Positions 39,748-53,600 of a DNA stretch of 64,000 nt are shown here, piece after piece. Each line of letters begins with the position of its first letter. The first letter of the stretch is position 1. The DNA is from Spirometra erinaceieuropaei (lineage: Eukaryota > Platyhelminthes > Cestoda > Diphyllobothriidea > Diphyllobothriidae): positions 850,682-914,681 of the forward strand of contig CACRXP010000185.1 of the NCBI GenBank assembly GCA_902702965.1, read 5' to 3'. The translations under genes and the position numbers were made by a program. A model generated the notes under the pieces. That model was not told where the DNA came from and made no database searches. It saw nothing but the letters and a program-made list of their open reading frames with translations.

Positions 39748-39996
39748 TCAACTATCTCTGCGGCCGATGAGGGCGGGGCGATTCAGGTCACGGTGACATG
39801 CGAGTCGGATGCAGCCACACAGGCGTCATTGGCGAGCCACGCATCAAACAAAGTGCGGCATATAAGCAGAGTTGTGTGCATAACTCCCTCTTGTCTGAAG
39901 ATGGGTACACGAAACAACTACTCAAAACGTCAGACCTCCATAAAATTTTTCCCGGTGAACACCTCCTTTACCGTGAAAAGTTTTCAAGTGGCTAAG
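39748..39996 (+). repeat. Solitary Penelope-type terminal repeat
   Basis: A diverged copy of the repeat that flanks the Penelope-like element at 58.5-59.6 kb. Shared landmarks are CTGCGGCCGATGAGGGCGG, GATTCAGGTCACGGTGACAT, GGATGCAGCCACACAGGCG, the CTGAAGATGGG core and AACAACTACTCAAAACGTC. The GAAA box of the hammerhead-like core is changed to AAAA here. No reverse-transcriptase or endonuclease sequence was recognised next to it. Confidence 0.7.
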
Positions 39997-39999
39997 GAT

Positions 40000-42380
40000 G
40001 GTTGGCGAAAAGAGTATTTTTGAATTAATGATTTGCACGTTGCATGGTTTGCATTGTATGAGCTAACAAGGCTTTAGACCAGAATGCTTTCCTCATTCTT
40101 TTAAAAACCTTGACCATTGAAAAGTATTTAAACAGGATAAGTCATAATTTGCTCTAAAAGGAATTGTGGACAATTATTACTGCGCTCTAGAAGAGTCTGA
40201 AGATGTATCTGCGTTTATTTCTTTAAGTGGAGTGCATCTAAGGAGAATATTTCCATAAGATTATTCCGAGGGATCACCTATGGACACATTTTCTGCAAGA
40301 ACTTATTCTCTGTTTTTTTTTTAACTAACTTTAGATACTCCACCTTCGTTCGTGCCCAAGGAAACCGTAAAGCAGACAAATTATCGAAATACCTGTATGC
40401 TAATAGGCTGCACGCGGAGGATTCCATTTTCATTAACGCTGGATGGGATTTGAAAACAAGGCTCAGCTGGAAGCCGCAAACCTTCAAACTCTGAACAAAG
40501 CAAGGGTGCCTTTGAAGCTGGCTGAGGCTAAAATAGTACGATTGAAGGAAAACGTTTGTGGGAAGGTGTGCAGATCGTCTGATCCTCGTCTCAGGGCTTA
40601 ACACATGGATTATAGAAAAAGGAACGGTTAGATTAGTTTATAAAAGGTTGCGTTAAACGGCACTGTGGTACGGTAGTAATGGCTCCTGTGTGTGAAGGGA
40701 CTTTTAAGGACTTGAGAAAACATAATAAACCATTAAACCGTTGCGATAAAAAAACTTTTAACAAACTAACACAGGTTAGCCTTGCAATTTTTTACATTGA
40801 CTTTTTATTTTATTATAATTGTGTCACGAGAAAGAGCCATCGATGCCCGCATGATTTGACCCATGGACGAAAAAATAGCACAGTAATTTTTATGCGCCCT
40901 CCATATTATATAGAGAGAGCAGACGAAGACTTATCTTTAACTTATGAAATGTGAAATGAAATGTCATGAGAGGCTTGAGCGTAATGTAACGTGATGCCTG
41001 TCATTTCACTCAGCAGGCAGAACGGCAACCTATCTGCCATTTTAAGTAAATTATTCCATCGACTTCCATAGAGGATGCTGCTTAGAAAACATGTACGCAT
41101 TCTATTAGCTGCAACTATTGACGATCTAGAGGAAAGCTTTTACATTTAAAATACTGGACAGCTTATCTAGCGGGCCCGGGAACCTAAGGTTCCGATTTCT
41201 GCCGGTAAATGATGGGCTCTAAATTACCGGCAGCGAGACTTCTGTGAAGGACAAATGCAATATCGTAGTTGACACGAGACTATAGCATATAGACGGATTT
41301 TACACTAGGCGACGGGATGGTATGGCACTGTCTACTCTGTTTCAGCTAAATGTAATTTGACGCAAGGTGAATCCGATCCACATCATCTCGTAGGTATTTC
41401 AAATCAAGCTCCTCTTCTTCTATTTGGAAAATGCCATCATTGTATGGGGCTTAAGATGCAATCTCTTGTCTAATCGAACAAGTTAGGTTTTTCAATTGGG
41501 AAGACCGCCGGTAGGGTTACAAAGGGTGATCATACCGCTGGTCGTAAAAGTGATCCTCCGATGAACATCGAAGGAGCAACATTTATAGAGCTACAACCGT
41601 AAAGCCAATCGGGAATTCCTGCAGACGACATTGTCACATAAATATCCTATTACTTTTCATGCAGGGAGTACAAGTGAAGCAAGACGAGACATCTAAGACG
41701 ACATTATTTTGTGATTAAGTTATCCATTTCTTAGGGAATCAGTGAATTTAATGTGTAAGTCGAGTGAATAGTTCATAGTTGCATAATATGACCCACTGTA
41801 CATGCCTAACATCGGCCGCAACGAGAGATCAAGATTGCAAATTTTTGATAAACCATTAATCCTCTGAGTCTTATGTCTCCCTTTCCAAACGTCCTGTTAA
41901 GAAAAGCGTCTGATAGAACAATTCATTGGTGCGTATATCCAAGAAGGCACGAATAGGCCAATATGCAAATTTACAAAGCCTTGCTTCCCTAAGAAGTAAA
42001 CTAAGCTTGATTCAATTTCTAACCAGTTCAACTTGTATAATTTCCATCGCAGATACGCTGGAGAACATACTGACATACAAGCCAGGCGTTGCAGGAAAGT
42101 GTTTGCCCAAAAGCGTCTGAAAAAGGCAAGACCAGGCAAGCGATCTACAACGTTGCTTGGATTCTGCAATTGCCTGCATGTACTCAGCGACCAAGATACT
42201 TTTTCACATTGACCCAACTGTGAAAAAAAATCTATGAATTACGCGAGCCTGGTAGTTATCCGATGCATCCGAGGCTTAGGAAATCCTGTTTGGGCACTCA
42301 ACACTGCATCAGATTTGGTGGATTCCAGGCGTTGCAGTAGGTTGGGCTGGTAACTTGACCCAAATGTGCTTAAACTCGCG
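40000..42380. other. Gene-free stretch
   Basis: Frames of up to 108 codons (40278-40604 minus, 41897-42217 minus) without recognised domains or splice support. Confidence 0.35.
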
Positions 42381-42385
42381 TCGTC

Positions 42386-42560
42386 CGGCGGGGCCTCTTA
42401 GCTCAAGTGGTTAGAGCGTTGGCTGTACTAAAGCCTTCGCCTTACTGCGTGTGTTCGAGCCCCACCGAGGCGCCGAGTCTTTCACAGTTAGGTCAATATG
42501 AATTATTAAAATCTGCCAAAATATAAAAATACTTTTATAAATTACTGCCCTTCTGCCTCA
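42386..42560 (+). repeat. tRNA-derived SINE
   Basis: A tRNA-like head: CTTAGCTCAAGTGGTTAGAGCG is a strong A box (42398-42417) and GTGTTCGAGCCCC a strong B box (42451-42463). GGCT/AGCC can form an anticodon stem, and GCCTC/GAGGC an acceptor-like stem. An unrelated tail follows (GAGTCTTTCACAGTTAGGTC, then GAATTATTAAAATCTGCCAA) that matches the tail of the 36171 copy. The shared tail identifies a SINE and not a lone tRNA. Confidence 0.75.
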
Positions 42561-43384
42561 GAGGAAGGGAAAGAGCGACTTTTAAGATCTCTTTTATTTG
42601 CATTTACACATTTCTTAGTCCATATGGAGGTTAACATTTGTTGAACGAGAGGCGTTTCTCAAATCTAGCGCAAAAGAATCATCCTCATTGTTCGAGCAAG
42701 ACATGGCGATGCTCATGGTCAGCGTAATTATGGCTAATCTGGTTGATAGCTGCTGCCGAGTAGATTCCAGTCAAACTCTTCGAGTCATCTACAGGATATC
42801 CATGAGACACGCCAAATTCCTATATGGGCGGATGCCTGCGACTGCAGAGTCGGTGGCCACAGGGCTAGTCAACCCGGACCTTTGAACCTAGGTCTTTATT
42901 CGAGCTGGGCCCTGACAATCGCTGTTTGCGTCCTGCCTTGGAGAGGAAACAAAAAACAGCTTATCCCCCCCGACCTCAGGACTGGATCCTAGTTCGTTCT
43001 CCCTGTTAGGTATCGCCAGACAATCTCAACCATCTCTGTCATCTTTCGCCGTTGATTATTGCTCACCCCTCATTACCCTTCCGTAAGACCTATTTGGCAC
43101 AAAACTGACAGTGAGCAGTCGCAAATGAGTGTTTTGCGACGTCGTCTTCGTGGCTGTTGACATGACTGTTATTGTAAACCCGCACTTACCTTTTTTACAG
43201 TAAGTAGTTTAGCCATCCATCCTATACAAGTTTCAGCTAAAATTCCAGATACGCGCTACGCCGGTTTTCTACTGCGTATGCCATATTTGCCTTAAAACAA
43301 GCGAAAAGCGGTTCAGGTTGGACGACAGGCCTGTCTTGCAGACCAGAGTTCGGGGAACATACGTTTTCACACAGCCGGCAGGTG

Positions 43385-43450
43385 GGCTCCGTAACTCAAA
43401 TGTAAGACATCTGGAGTAAAATCGGAGGTTCGGCAGATCTGTTCACTCTG
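43385..43450 (+). repeat. Possible tRNA-like SINE remnant
   Basis: GGGCTCCGTAACTCAAATGT resembles a tRNA 5' half with an A box, and GGAGGTTCGGCAGATC a weak B box, at roughly tRNA spacing. No tail match to the other SINEs was seen, so this is only suggestive. Confidence 0.25.
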
Positions 43451-45259
43451 GCAGCTTTCTATTCTATCTCTGAGAGTTTCCTCAATTTCAACTATCTGTT
43501 GTATTTAATAACTACTGCAGCCATCCCATAACCCAATTACTTATGTACGATGGGGGCTTATCCACAGACCGGTTGCACGCACCGTTGTTACCATTACTCG
43601 GGGTGAGTTCCAAATCAAAATTCTTAAAAGGCTTCCATATCAGTTGGCGGCCGAACAGGTAAAATCCTATCCCAAAGGTCTTTATGACAGTAAAGTTTTA
43701 AATCAAGGGAAAATCAAGCACTTCAAACTCCGAGGATTTGTCAAAATTCCCGAGTGGTGGAGGATGCATCGTCTTCGAACCGTCTTCCTCCTACCACCTA
43801 GACGAATTGTGGTTCGGGAAACAACAGTTTGCATGTCATAGCACTTCCCGTCCCCTCAGCCTTTCCAGTTTGAGCATGGGCACCTCTTAATTTATCCTGC
43901 GCCCTCTAAACTTTCTTGGGATACGAGTCCGGAGGAATTTTTATCAGGGTAATTCAAGTACTGTAAAGGTTATTTCCAAACGAATATCGTCAAACCAGGT
44001 GAGTATAGGTTTTCAAATGTCCATGGAGGGGAAGCAGGAACAGAAAGTAACGACTGGGGAGTTGTTGACTGCCTGAAGAAGCCGGAGTTTTTCATCGATA
44101 TCGCGCCTCTGGAAAATGAGACTGAGCTAATTTACAGTATCTACCAAGAAAAGTTTGCCATACCAATTGTCGCAGAGGCAAAAAGTCAGACCGCGACTGA
44201 AATTACCGGGCTGGTTGGTTGCAGGACCTTCCCGCCAGCCTGTTTTACCTGTTTGTGAATGCTAAGGATGAAAGAGCAGGGACAGGTGACTTTGATACCC
44301 AAGATGGCATAAATGGCTGTACTGGGGCCAGATAAATGGGTTGCATCTGCAAGATAGATGACCTCAATGAGGTCAGGAAGAAATTGGTTGCCTACTATTG
44401 AAAGGGAGGCTATTCGTCGACAGCTTTCGTCATGTGTGACCTCAAGTCGGCTGGACGAAACGGAGAAGCCAAAGAACTTGAAAATATGACGAGAGTTTGT
44501 CGAGACGTGCAATTCAACCAGCTAGGTGAACATCTCAGTGATTTAGACAAACGAAAGTGAACTAGAAGCGGGTGCCAAGACTTGTTACACATCTGGTAGA
44601 ATACTATCCATTGTCATCACCTGACAATATAATGGACCGGAATTAAGGGAGACCGATCTTCGTAAAGGCGAAATGCCCACGAGAACTTTCTTAACTCGAG
44701 TCAGAGAGACAGGGCTAGTAAGACAGTTCACTGAGACGGAATATAAAAGCCACTCGGAGGTCGATGATGGCAAAGATTCCATCGCACCGTGAGCCAGCCA
44801 GTGCGTCAGAGCGAGGTATGCGCGTGCTCCTGAGCCAGGTCCGGCTGCAATCAGTGAAAACCTAAGCAGCAATCGGCTTCAGGACTTTCGCAAAGCCGAG
44901 GGGTTGGGCCACAGGCGGAGCAAGGATTCAAATGGCCAGAGGGCTCGATTGCTGTCGCCGTGCCTAGAAGACTGTCGTATATCGTAACTGTTGACGCACT
45001 TGCAGATGGTGCAGGATGAAATAACAAGACCATTAAGTTGCTCCAGATAGAATTATGACATATCCCAGATAGACCGATCGCACAACTCTTCGGCTGGTCG
45101 GAGTGGCAGAAAATGGTCTTTTTGCAAACAAGTTGAGGACTCTAAGCACAGCATCTACAGGCATTTCAAAAGCTCTAGGTAGGATCTTATCGTCCTCAAG
45201 CCAACTCATTCTTTCATCAGTTTTGGAGGCTTGTGTTGTCTTTCCTGTTAGCAGTTAAG

Positions 45260-48200
45260 CTCCAACCCAAGTCTTGAGTGGTAGTCATCGTATTCTATAA
45301 GCCTATCCATGAGATCTTCATGTAATCGTAGTTTTTGTACTGGCAGCAATCATAATGGTCATCAAAATACAGAATTAATTTAATCGAACTGATAGGAATT
45401 TAAATAACAGTGCGGTTCCGGGGGATTACAAACTCAGTTTGTAGAAACAAATGTTGAACGCAAAACTATAGCATCAGCGGCAATATCTGCGAAAGAAGAA
45501 GCGGGACAAACGCACGTCTAGTGTCAGCGTCATGAACGAGGCCCTAAAGAACTCGAAAAATAAGCAAACCAGCGAGTAATAGCGGCTTCGAAATAGCCGC
45601 CCCGTTCTCGAATCAACGTGGACAGAAATGTACACGGATGGATGAATGGATAAAGACGTCCACCAATTTTCATTCGACGGCAGTGGCGGGTTGGAAAAAA
45701 GTGAGTTCTTTATCCGTAACGAACGAAAGAGGCAAATAGGGGTGAGCGGTGGCCAAGATATTAAGGATTGTGGTGACGATACTACAACAAGTCAGAAACA
45801 GTTTAGGCCTTGGAGTATCACATAGGTCTAAAGGGACATCTACAGGATTTCATGCAAAGGTGGTGAGAGACTATGCAGCACAGAATTTTCACATACAAAT
45901 GCATTAGGCAGGATTTTCAGGGATACTGAAGGTTCATGTGTGTAAGTGGTTGGGCCAAGTCGGACAAGGAAACGAGCAAACTGCTCAAAACATCAACAAA
46001 ACTAGTTTGGAGTGAACTAGTTCTGCGTTTAAGAGAGGAGGCAAAACATCTTCTCGGCAGCAACAATGGAGCACGCAGCAGGTAAATACCATGTCCGCGT
46101 ATTTATTCCCTAAGACGTTTTCAGTAAGTCTCCATGCATAGCAAAGCAGCAAAACTGAAGAAACTGTCGGGGAATTGCTGGTTTAGGGATCAGAGCTCGG
46201 CTACATTGGAAACATGCTGTTGTCAAAGGAAACCAAGCAGTTTGAGGTAAGGTGGGCTTCAGGCTGGACGTTTAACCATGTAATTGTGAAATTCAGTAGA
46301 GATCCAATCGCAGCTTGAGATCATTCTGTTTCCACTCTGGAAGACGATGAAATTGTGCGGGTGTCATCTCGAAAAGTCGCTGAAATTCTTCGGGGGATAG
46401 ATGGTTCTAAAACAGATGGAGGTACGCCTGCATTAAATGACTAATGTTAAGTTTAAAAAGGGCAAAGTCTTTCAGGTAATCATCGCTGGCAATCGCGAAA
46501 AACATCACCATCCATATACTCATGCATAATTTTAGAGGAACAAATTGTGGCTTATGCACAAGGCGGTAAAGACAAAACAATCCCGTCGGCAGTACCACAG
46601 TAACTGGTGGCAGAACTCGTAATTTGGTGACGTATATTGAAATTGTTTGTGAAATGAAGACACTGACCCAATCAACAAAACAAATGAAGAAATATTTGTT
46701 AACATACTTACATACTTACATTCATAGGAAGAGTTTTACACGGAAAACACAATCGAAAACTTGGAAATTAAAAAGCCTTCTTACGTCTATATTGCACTAG
46801 CTTTCGAGTTTAAAACTAACAGATGCTTACGTAAACTGACTTTCTAGAATCAGGGACGAAATTGGTAACACTCTTTTTGCGTTTATTAAGGAACCTAACA
46901 TGGGAAATTAGTGAATCGAAAAGCCGTCTTTGGGGGCAGTTCACAAACCACTGAAAAGCTTAGAGTTGACGCACGAGCAAACGTGAGGAAGAGACCCAGC
47001 CTATTCCATGCCATGAATGCATACAGATTAAATTCGTCTTGTGATTACGCAAGAACATTTGAATGGCCTAGGAAACATTATAATTTTTAGAGTTTACTCG
47101 ATGACAGATCTTTCTGTTTACATTTTAACAGAATAGGGTATGGAATTCTGGAGATACATCAGAACACTGCAAAGTCCAAGAACACTCAGAGGAAGGCCAG
47201 TTCGATGTTGCACGATACAAATTTGAATGACCAGACCCATGTCATTTTAACCAAAGAAGTAATGAAATATCAAACATATTCTGGTCTGATATAAATCAGA
47301 TAGTCTTTTAACCCCCGTTGCCGAAATAAGTGACATTATACAAGCCTTAGTAGGTTGCATGCAAACCCGTCTTCCATGTTGCAACTTCCTGTGTTTATGA
47401 TCCCTTCCAGCGGGCAAGATTTCCGAATGTTTCGGAGGGAAGAGTGCGGCAGATGCTGTGCAAGTCTACTCCTATTATAAATTAATTCACGCGCATTTCA
47501 TCGCATCTGCTTCATCTAGCTGTGGAGCACACGGTGGACACCGTGGGGTACGACAGTCGAACTGTCAACTATTACACCCCTTTTAAAATGCGCACTGCTT
47601 AAACATTGCTTAAAGGAGAAAATAGAAAGGAATTTCCTGTTCTGTAGGTTCATTTAAATATGCAGTTCAAAGGTCACGCTGTGGATCCACCCCGAATGTG
47701 TGTTTTTGGAGGTGCTATTTATCAAGTAAAGCAAATCTAGGTGGTTGAACTTAACAGTTTATGTGAAAACGAAAGAAGTATGCAAAAACAATGGTAGAAT
47801 ACATATTTGTTGAGAACGAAATAGCAGTAGGAAGCAAGTTCAAGGTCTGCTGAGCCCTCATTAAGCCTTTTCGGAGCATCAGTAGACTACCAGGAGCTGA
47901 AAAGTTGGCAAGATTTAAGTAATGCAGCCCACCTTGTTTAATTGGAGTAGTTTGGTGATGAATAATTGAAAACGTGCCTCTGCTGGAATCCAGTTAATTG
48001 AGTAATGCCTAGACCTGCGTGACCTTAGGCAGTTTCACCCGAGCTTAACTTATGGCATTTCGCACGCATATCGGGCTTGGGGACAGGAAGCTAACGTCTT
48101 TAATCCCGCCACGGTCTGTAATTTATGACGAGAGGTTTCCCAAAAATACTTCCTATGGATTGAAAGGTTTGACAGTAGGCGCCCCCGTATACTCACGCTT

Positions 48201-50300
48201 TACATCCTGAACTGGCTTCCCTTATGTAATTTGCCCGCCCCGAAACAATGGAGGGATGCGCGTCTGGTAGAACTGGGAATGTAATCAAAAAAGGAATGAG
48301 CAAGTCAGAAAATACGAAATCAGACCAGATTAACAACTAATAATGAATTCAGTCGAACTAAATTGCAAATACTTGGGTTTTAGTATATCGAAAAGGACAT
48401 AATCCAAAGCTTAACTGAAGTAGGTATGTCTCCTCCCAAGTCAGTTGATGTCTCTATATAAAATCCAGGCAGGTCAATGTTGCTTTTTTAGAAAGGCAAC
48501 ACAAGCTTATAGTAATAAAAACCAGCCCATTGTAATCGCACAGCCTTTTGAAAGAAAACAATAGTAAATTTTATGGATTATTGTGACACCAATTCCCCAA
48601 TGGAAAAAGAGCATAATTTGCAACGTGCAATTTAACTTGAGTTGCTGAATCCAGAGCAGGCATGGAAGACTGCTACATACCTCACGATGGTCGACATTGA
48701 TCCCCTTCAAATGGGCACCAGAAGATACTTTCAACTGTTCGTAGGAGTAAGTCTAAAGTTCAGCACAGAAAATTTGAACGAGAAATAGCGGAAGATCTGC
48801 ATTACGTCGTTGTCCAGATACGTACAATAAAAGGTAGCAGCAAGTAAAGTTAGTAGCCCAAAACCCGGAAAAGAAGCCACACAATCAAATCCCGATCTTC
48901 CTGCATTTTAAAGAACTGTCAGAAATAATCGTAGTTGTCACACTCGGCAAACACCAACACGACTCAGTGGATCAACGAAAAGTCATTAGTACTTTTAAGC
49001 ATGATGAGGGGCCTGCGCAACGTTAAGTGCACTTTAACTGCCCATAGCAAGACAACGCCAAGGCAACCGGAGATGAGCGGGGGCACAGTAGCTATTCTAG
49101 GACGAATTTTTAATCTAGACGTGACAGAGATGACCGAGCGCAATACTAAAATCATATTTTTGTGCTTCTCAGCTCATCAAACGAGGCAGCCGAAAAAGGT
49201 ATAAGTCAGCTGACAAAATAATCAAATATCTTAGGAACGCTAACTGTCCACTCAAACTAATGGTGTATCTTCGTCCAGAACAGAATTTGATTAAACATAA
49301 ATTTCCACATCTAGCTGTTGGCTGTCAATCAGCAGACCGAAAGTTGACGCATTAGGCAAAAATCACAAAATCTCTCAAATCCCCCCGTCTACTCCGACAT
49401 TAAGGTTATAATCTGACAAAACAGTGAGGCGTTTCGAAATCGAGAAGCCTTTGAGATGGCGCCAGTAAATTTCTCAAAATGAAGTCGCCTTGGAGGATAT
49501 GTTGAGGTATCCTACGACTCACTGAGGTAAAACGCTTGAAAGACAAGACACCGGTTTTCGGAGTGAACATGAATAGTAATGTCGCTTTTAGGTACTCGAA
49601 GGATGTTGGCATAGTGACAGAAGTTGCGTTGATTCGAAAACCGGTTGTGAAAGAGATATTTATTGAAATTCTTAAAACTTTTTTTAGGAAACAACGACTT
49701 AATTAATATGCATTTAGCATCCAAAAGACATGCATGGGAACGAAAAAGAGAAAGAACTGGGTGGAGGATGAAGATTTAGTCATTCAGGTTAGGTATGAGT
49801 AATTGAAGATTACAAAAAGTCAAAACCAGGCGTTTCGACTCTCCCCTCTTTATCAGTACTCACTTTTGATTCCTCAGTCAGTCTTTCCGTAAATCAAACT
49901 TTTATGTGCACTATTCATGCCACTTTCAAACGCATTTCAGGGTTATATGCAGCTCCGCATTGAATGGACTCAGACCAACCGTCAGAACAGTGCGATAACC
50001 TTGTTGGACAATACTTTTTGGACCCAAGATGAGAAAAAATCAGTACCAAAAGTTCGAAGAGCAGGAGTAAAAAATAAAGACTGTTGTCGCTAAATCAAAA
50101 ACCTGTTCACGGTTGTCAAAACATGGTAGTATATGCGTGTTTTTAGGTTGCGCATAATCAGTGTCATAGGCTAAATTTCGATTCCGAATCCCGCATCTGG
50201 GACAAAAAGCGTTCTAAGTTGAACAGTCAGTACTTCAGTCGTAGGAATTCCAACAACTACTCTTTTTTAATTAGACAAAATTCTAATACAGTAGTATAAT
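45260..50300. other. Gene-free stretch (possible intron or downstream region of the 50-57-kb gene)
   Basis: Short frames only. The gene whose exons lie at 50.3-57.0 kb continues in this direction (minus strand), so downstream exons could be here, but I could not identify one. Confidence 0.35.
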
Positions 50301-50313
50301 TGATAGAACTCAC

Positions 50314-50684
50314 CTTCTGTTCGCCAGCTGGCAGCGGCGACCTCAACCAGCTCTGTACTGTGGGGAAGTGGGTCTCGCCATAGGTGTCCATCTCACTCAA
50401 CGAAGTGGGTGACATTTCGGCGGTAGTCGTGCGTCGACCCTCAGATGCAGTTCTCAGAAAGCGACCGCGGGCACCACCGTTAACAGCCATACTACGACTG
50501 CCATTTTCAGATGACAGGTGGTAGCCCGATGAGCGACTCACCGGTCGGAGCCCTGAGATTGACGGCGGCGGTAAACCACCGATGAGGGTGGTCGAGCGGG
50601 CTCTGTGCTGCATTGCGTTTGAGTGATTCCGGTAGCCGAACTCGGTTTCCGGGAGCCCGTCCACTAAGATTTCTGACGCACCTC
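50314..50684 (-). CDS. Internal exon of an unidentified Ser/Arg-rich protein (third visible exon)
   Basis: A 371-nt exon inside a 165-codon minus-strand open frame, the longest in the window. The acceptor is a pyrimidine-rich run ending CCGACTTTACAG directly before GAGGTGCGTC. The donor is ACAGAAG followed by GTGAGT. It starts in phase 1, which matches the phase-1 end of the exon at 56443-56682, and it ends at a codon boundary after AGEQK. The encoded ~123 residues are rich in Ser, Arg, Gly, Pro and Thr (for example SGLRPVSRSSGYHLSSENG and TASEGRRTTTAEMSPTSLSE). They have no membrane segment and are probably disordered and phosphorylatable. I do not recognise the family. The GC content is clearly higher than that of the flanks. 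Confidence 0.65.
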
Positions 50685-53600
50685 CTGTAAAGTCGGAAAA
50701 ATACGAGTTTTTTATTTGCTGATCTTCACTTGAGAGACGCCATCGTCGAGTCAACTTGATTGGTGGGGGCGGGTGTTATTACGCATTTGCTTAATGAGCT
50801 TGCTATGATTCCCGCCCACAGGAACAGAATGTGGGCACATGGCTAAGTTTCATATAACTGGAAGAGAAACCGCTTACCCGGACTAAAGTTCCATGGCTGC
50901 CGATCTCAAACGATAACTACCAGTAAGGGTCTAAATCACTAGCTATAACCTTGTGGCAAAATGGCACTCAATAGTGTCTAACATATGTTTCTTACAAACT
51001 ACCATTTAAATCGCTGTAAAGGGTTTAATTGAAACATCGAGGGCGATTTTAAAGCCAGCAGCACCCTGACACAGGAATATTATATCGTCAATAATTCGGG
51101 CTCTGTAAATAAAGAAACCTTAATGGTAGAGGGGCGCTCACCGATCGTTCTTACGGAACCCATTCGTTCCATTTTGCCTTACGGGCTCTCTCTCGAACCT
51201 AACCAGCAGCCGGAAAAACGATCGGTGTGCGCTACTCTATCCTTGTATATTTCCGATCGAAACCGACAGGACAACGAGCCCGTGGCCCAGTGGTTAGCGG
51301 CGTTAGACTTCTAACTAGCAGGTCGCAAGCTCGAGCCACAGGTGTTCCACACTTCGGAGATTGGTATGACTGGCTGACGACGGCTAATAAGCCAGAAACG
51401 ACCATTCCAGTCACTCTTGTCTTTGTCGGTAATAAAGGAATCTTATTCGCAGTTCTCGTGCAACATGAGAACTTTTTATCAACACTTTTCTCCGCATTTC
51501 TTAATCTGACAATTCGAGGGAGTTTGCTGTTTAGGGGGAAAGACGAATAACGGCAAAAATAATAAGTCCTGTTAAATAAGGAAAGTTTCTTTCAAAACTG
51601 ATATTTTTTAACAGACGAAAGGCCTACAGAAGAAAAATGTATTCTGTAATTCGCGGAGGACATAAGGTGTTTGTGTCGATAAAAGCAAGTTATTTAATGT
51701 CACTACATTCACGCACAGTTTCACAAATCAGCGCAACAGAAATGGTGAGTTTTGTCATAATTTACAAACTCGCCGGGCTTTGCATTGAGGATTTATTTCT
51801 AGACTGAGCTCTCTCTTATCTTCTCTATCTCGATTGATATTAGCTAGAAATTTGGTTAAAACCGACAAAAGATGACACGAGGCGCAGCGAAATGCCGCTC
51901 CGAAATCTTTCGTGCACATAGGTCTCATGTTAAATCGTGGTCCGTTCGCGGTTTCCTCTAAAAATGCAGAGGCCGAGGCCACAGACCAGAAGAAGAAAGT
52001 AGGTGCGGTCAGTCAGCGAGCCTTCGGTCCCGTTGTTCGCAACCACATTGTGATGCATGCTGGCGGGGACATACACTAGGTGTCTGACACCATTGCGTAC
52101 AACAACAGTCTTTACAACGTCTCCTATAGCCGTTCGTAACGTATTCGTCCACGGAAAGAAGCACGCGAGTTGGCAACGAGATAGGACTTCCTACCAAAAT
52201 AGCTGGCACACCAGAATAAAGCACATATAATGTATTCTATCATGTCGCAAGTGACAAATCACGCCCTCTAGGTAGTTGACAGGGTATTGTGCGAAAAGCA
52301 CGTTAGAAAATAGTTGGCAGGCCAAAACGCACCATAATAAGACATTTAAGGATAAATGGTTGTTCCAAGTCCAGGCGGAAATGCCACATTCAGGTTATAA
52401 CCGTATTGCACTCTGATAGTTCTTTGTGAAACTATTATGCAGTGATTAATGATCCAGCAGTTAAAGAAGCACACAAGCCTCGGGGAGAAGAAAATTGCTC
52501 GTTCGAAAGCAGAAGGCGACATTGCAATTTCGCTGCGTATTTTTGGGTTTGTATTTGATTGCCTGCATTAATGGGTGACTAAACTATGGAAACGTGAACA
52601 CTCAGATCCGAGTGTTCTGTCCGTGGTACCGCGTGCATTGCGCATTCGACCTATTAGTTTAGCGAATTAAGAGGTAAACTTCCCTTTCAGGCAGAACGTT
52701 TAAAGTATTCTATTAAAGAAGAAGTGTAGAGTTTTGCGTTAAAATCAACGTACCTTATACTGAGGCAATTACTCGTGTTACTGGCAGTCCAAGATCAAAA
52801 ATACGTGTTTTAGCATATTTCTGTGATAGAGAACACTAATCAAAACGACGAATTTTTTTGAATCAACCGTCCTCGTCTTGGGGTTTAATGTTACTGGCAG
52901 TGCAAATCAGGTTCGGCAGAGTATCAATATGTAAGTTATCATTAGAAAAACAGACTCTCTCGCTTCTACAGAAGTGAGGTAGTATATGTGTATACTTTCA
53001 TGCTATAAAAAACAGTGAAAAATCTAAGAGGCAATCGTTTCTTGTGGCCCATCCGTAATTCCCCGACACATGCAAACGATGCATACTTATCCACGAAAAG
53101 GCCCACTATCAAGCGATTGTTCAAACTTTTGAGTGCAGGGCACAAAAAGTCCTTTGCACTTTAGTTCCAGATGATACGTAATTTGAAAACAGAACAGGCA
53201 CCATATTGGGCGCCTGAAAAACATTTAAGAACGCTTATTGTTATTCCATAGTGCATTTACAATCACAGAGCTGAGTCCAGAAGTAAGTAAATGTAGTTAA
53301 GTTTCCCAAAAAAGAAATGAGGTTTTTGTATGCAGCAAAAGTTATCAGTATAAGCCGAGTAATATTTTTTGTCAGCTGTTGAATGATCTTCGGTTTAGTA
53401 AGATATGCCTATTCCTTCATACGGCCCTAAAAAATTGTCAGATTAGGCAACCGCGAAAGTCAGTTGAAAACTTGATTTCGGGATATTATTCCATCTTAGG
53501 AACTGCACGACGACTTTGACTGTGTGCGCAGTTGCTGCATGCTGTTATCATCGTGACTTAGGCATGTTTCCATCTCAGGACGCACAAAGGTCTCCGGCAT

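Noticed and set aside
42386..42480. Functional tRNA gene
   Set aside because: The A and B boxes are good, but the acceptor stem is imperfect and the downstream tail is shared with another copy, so a SINE fits better.
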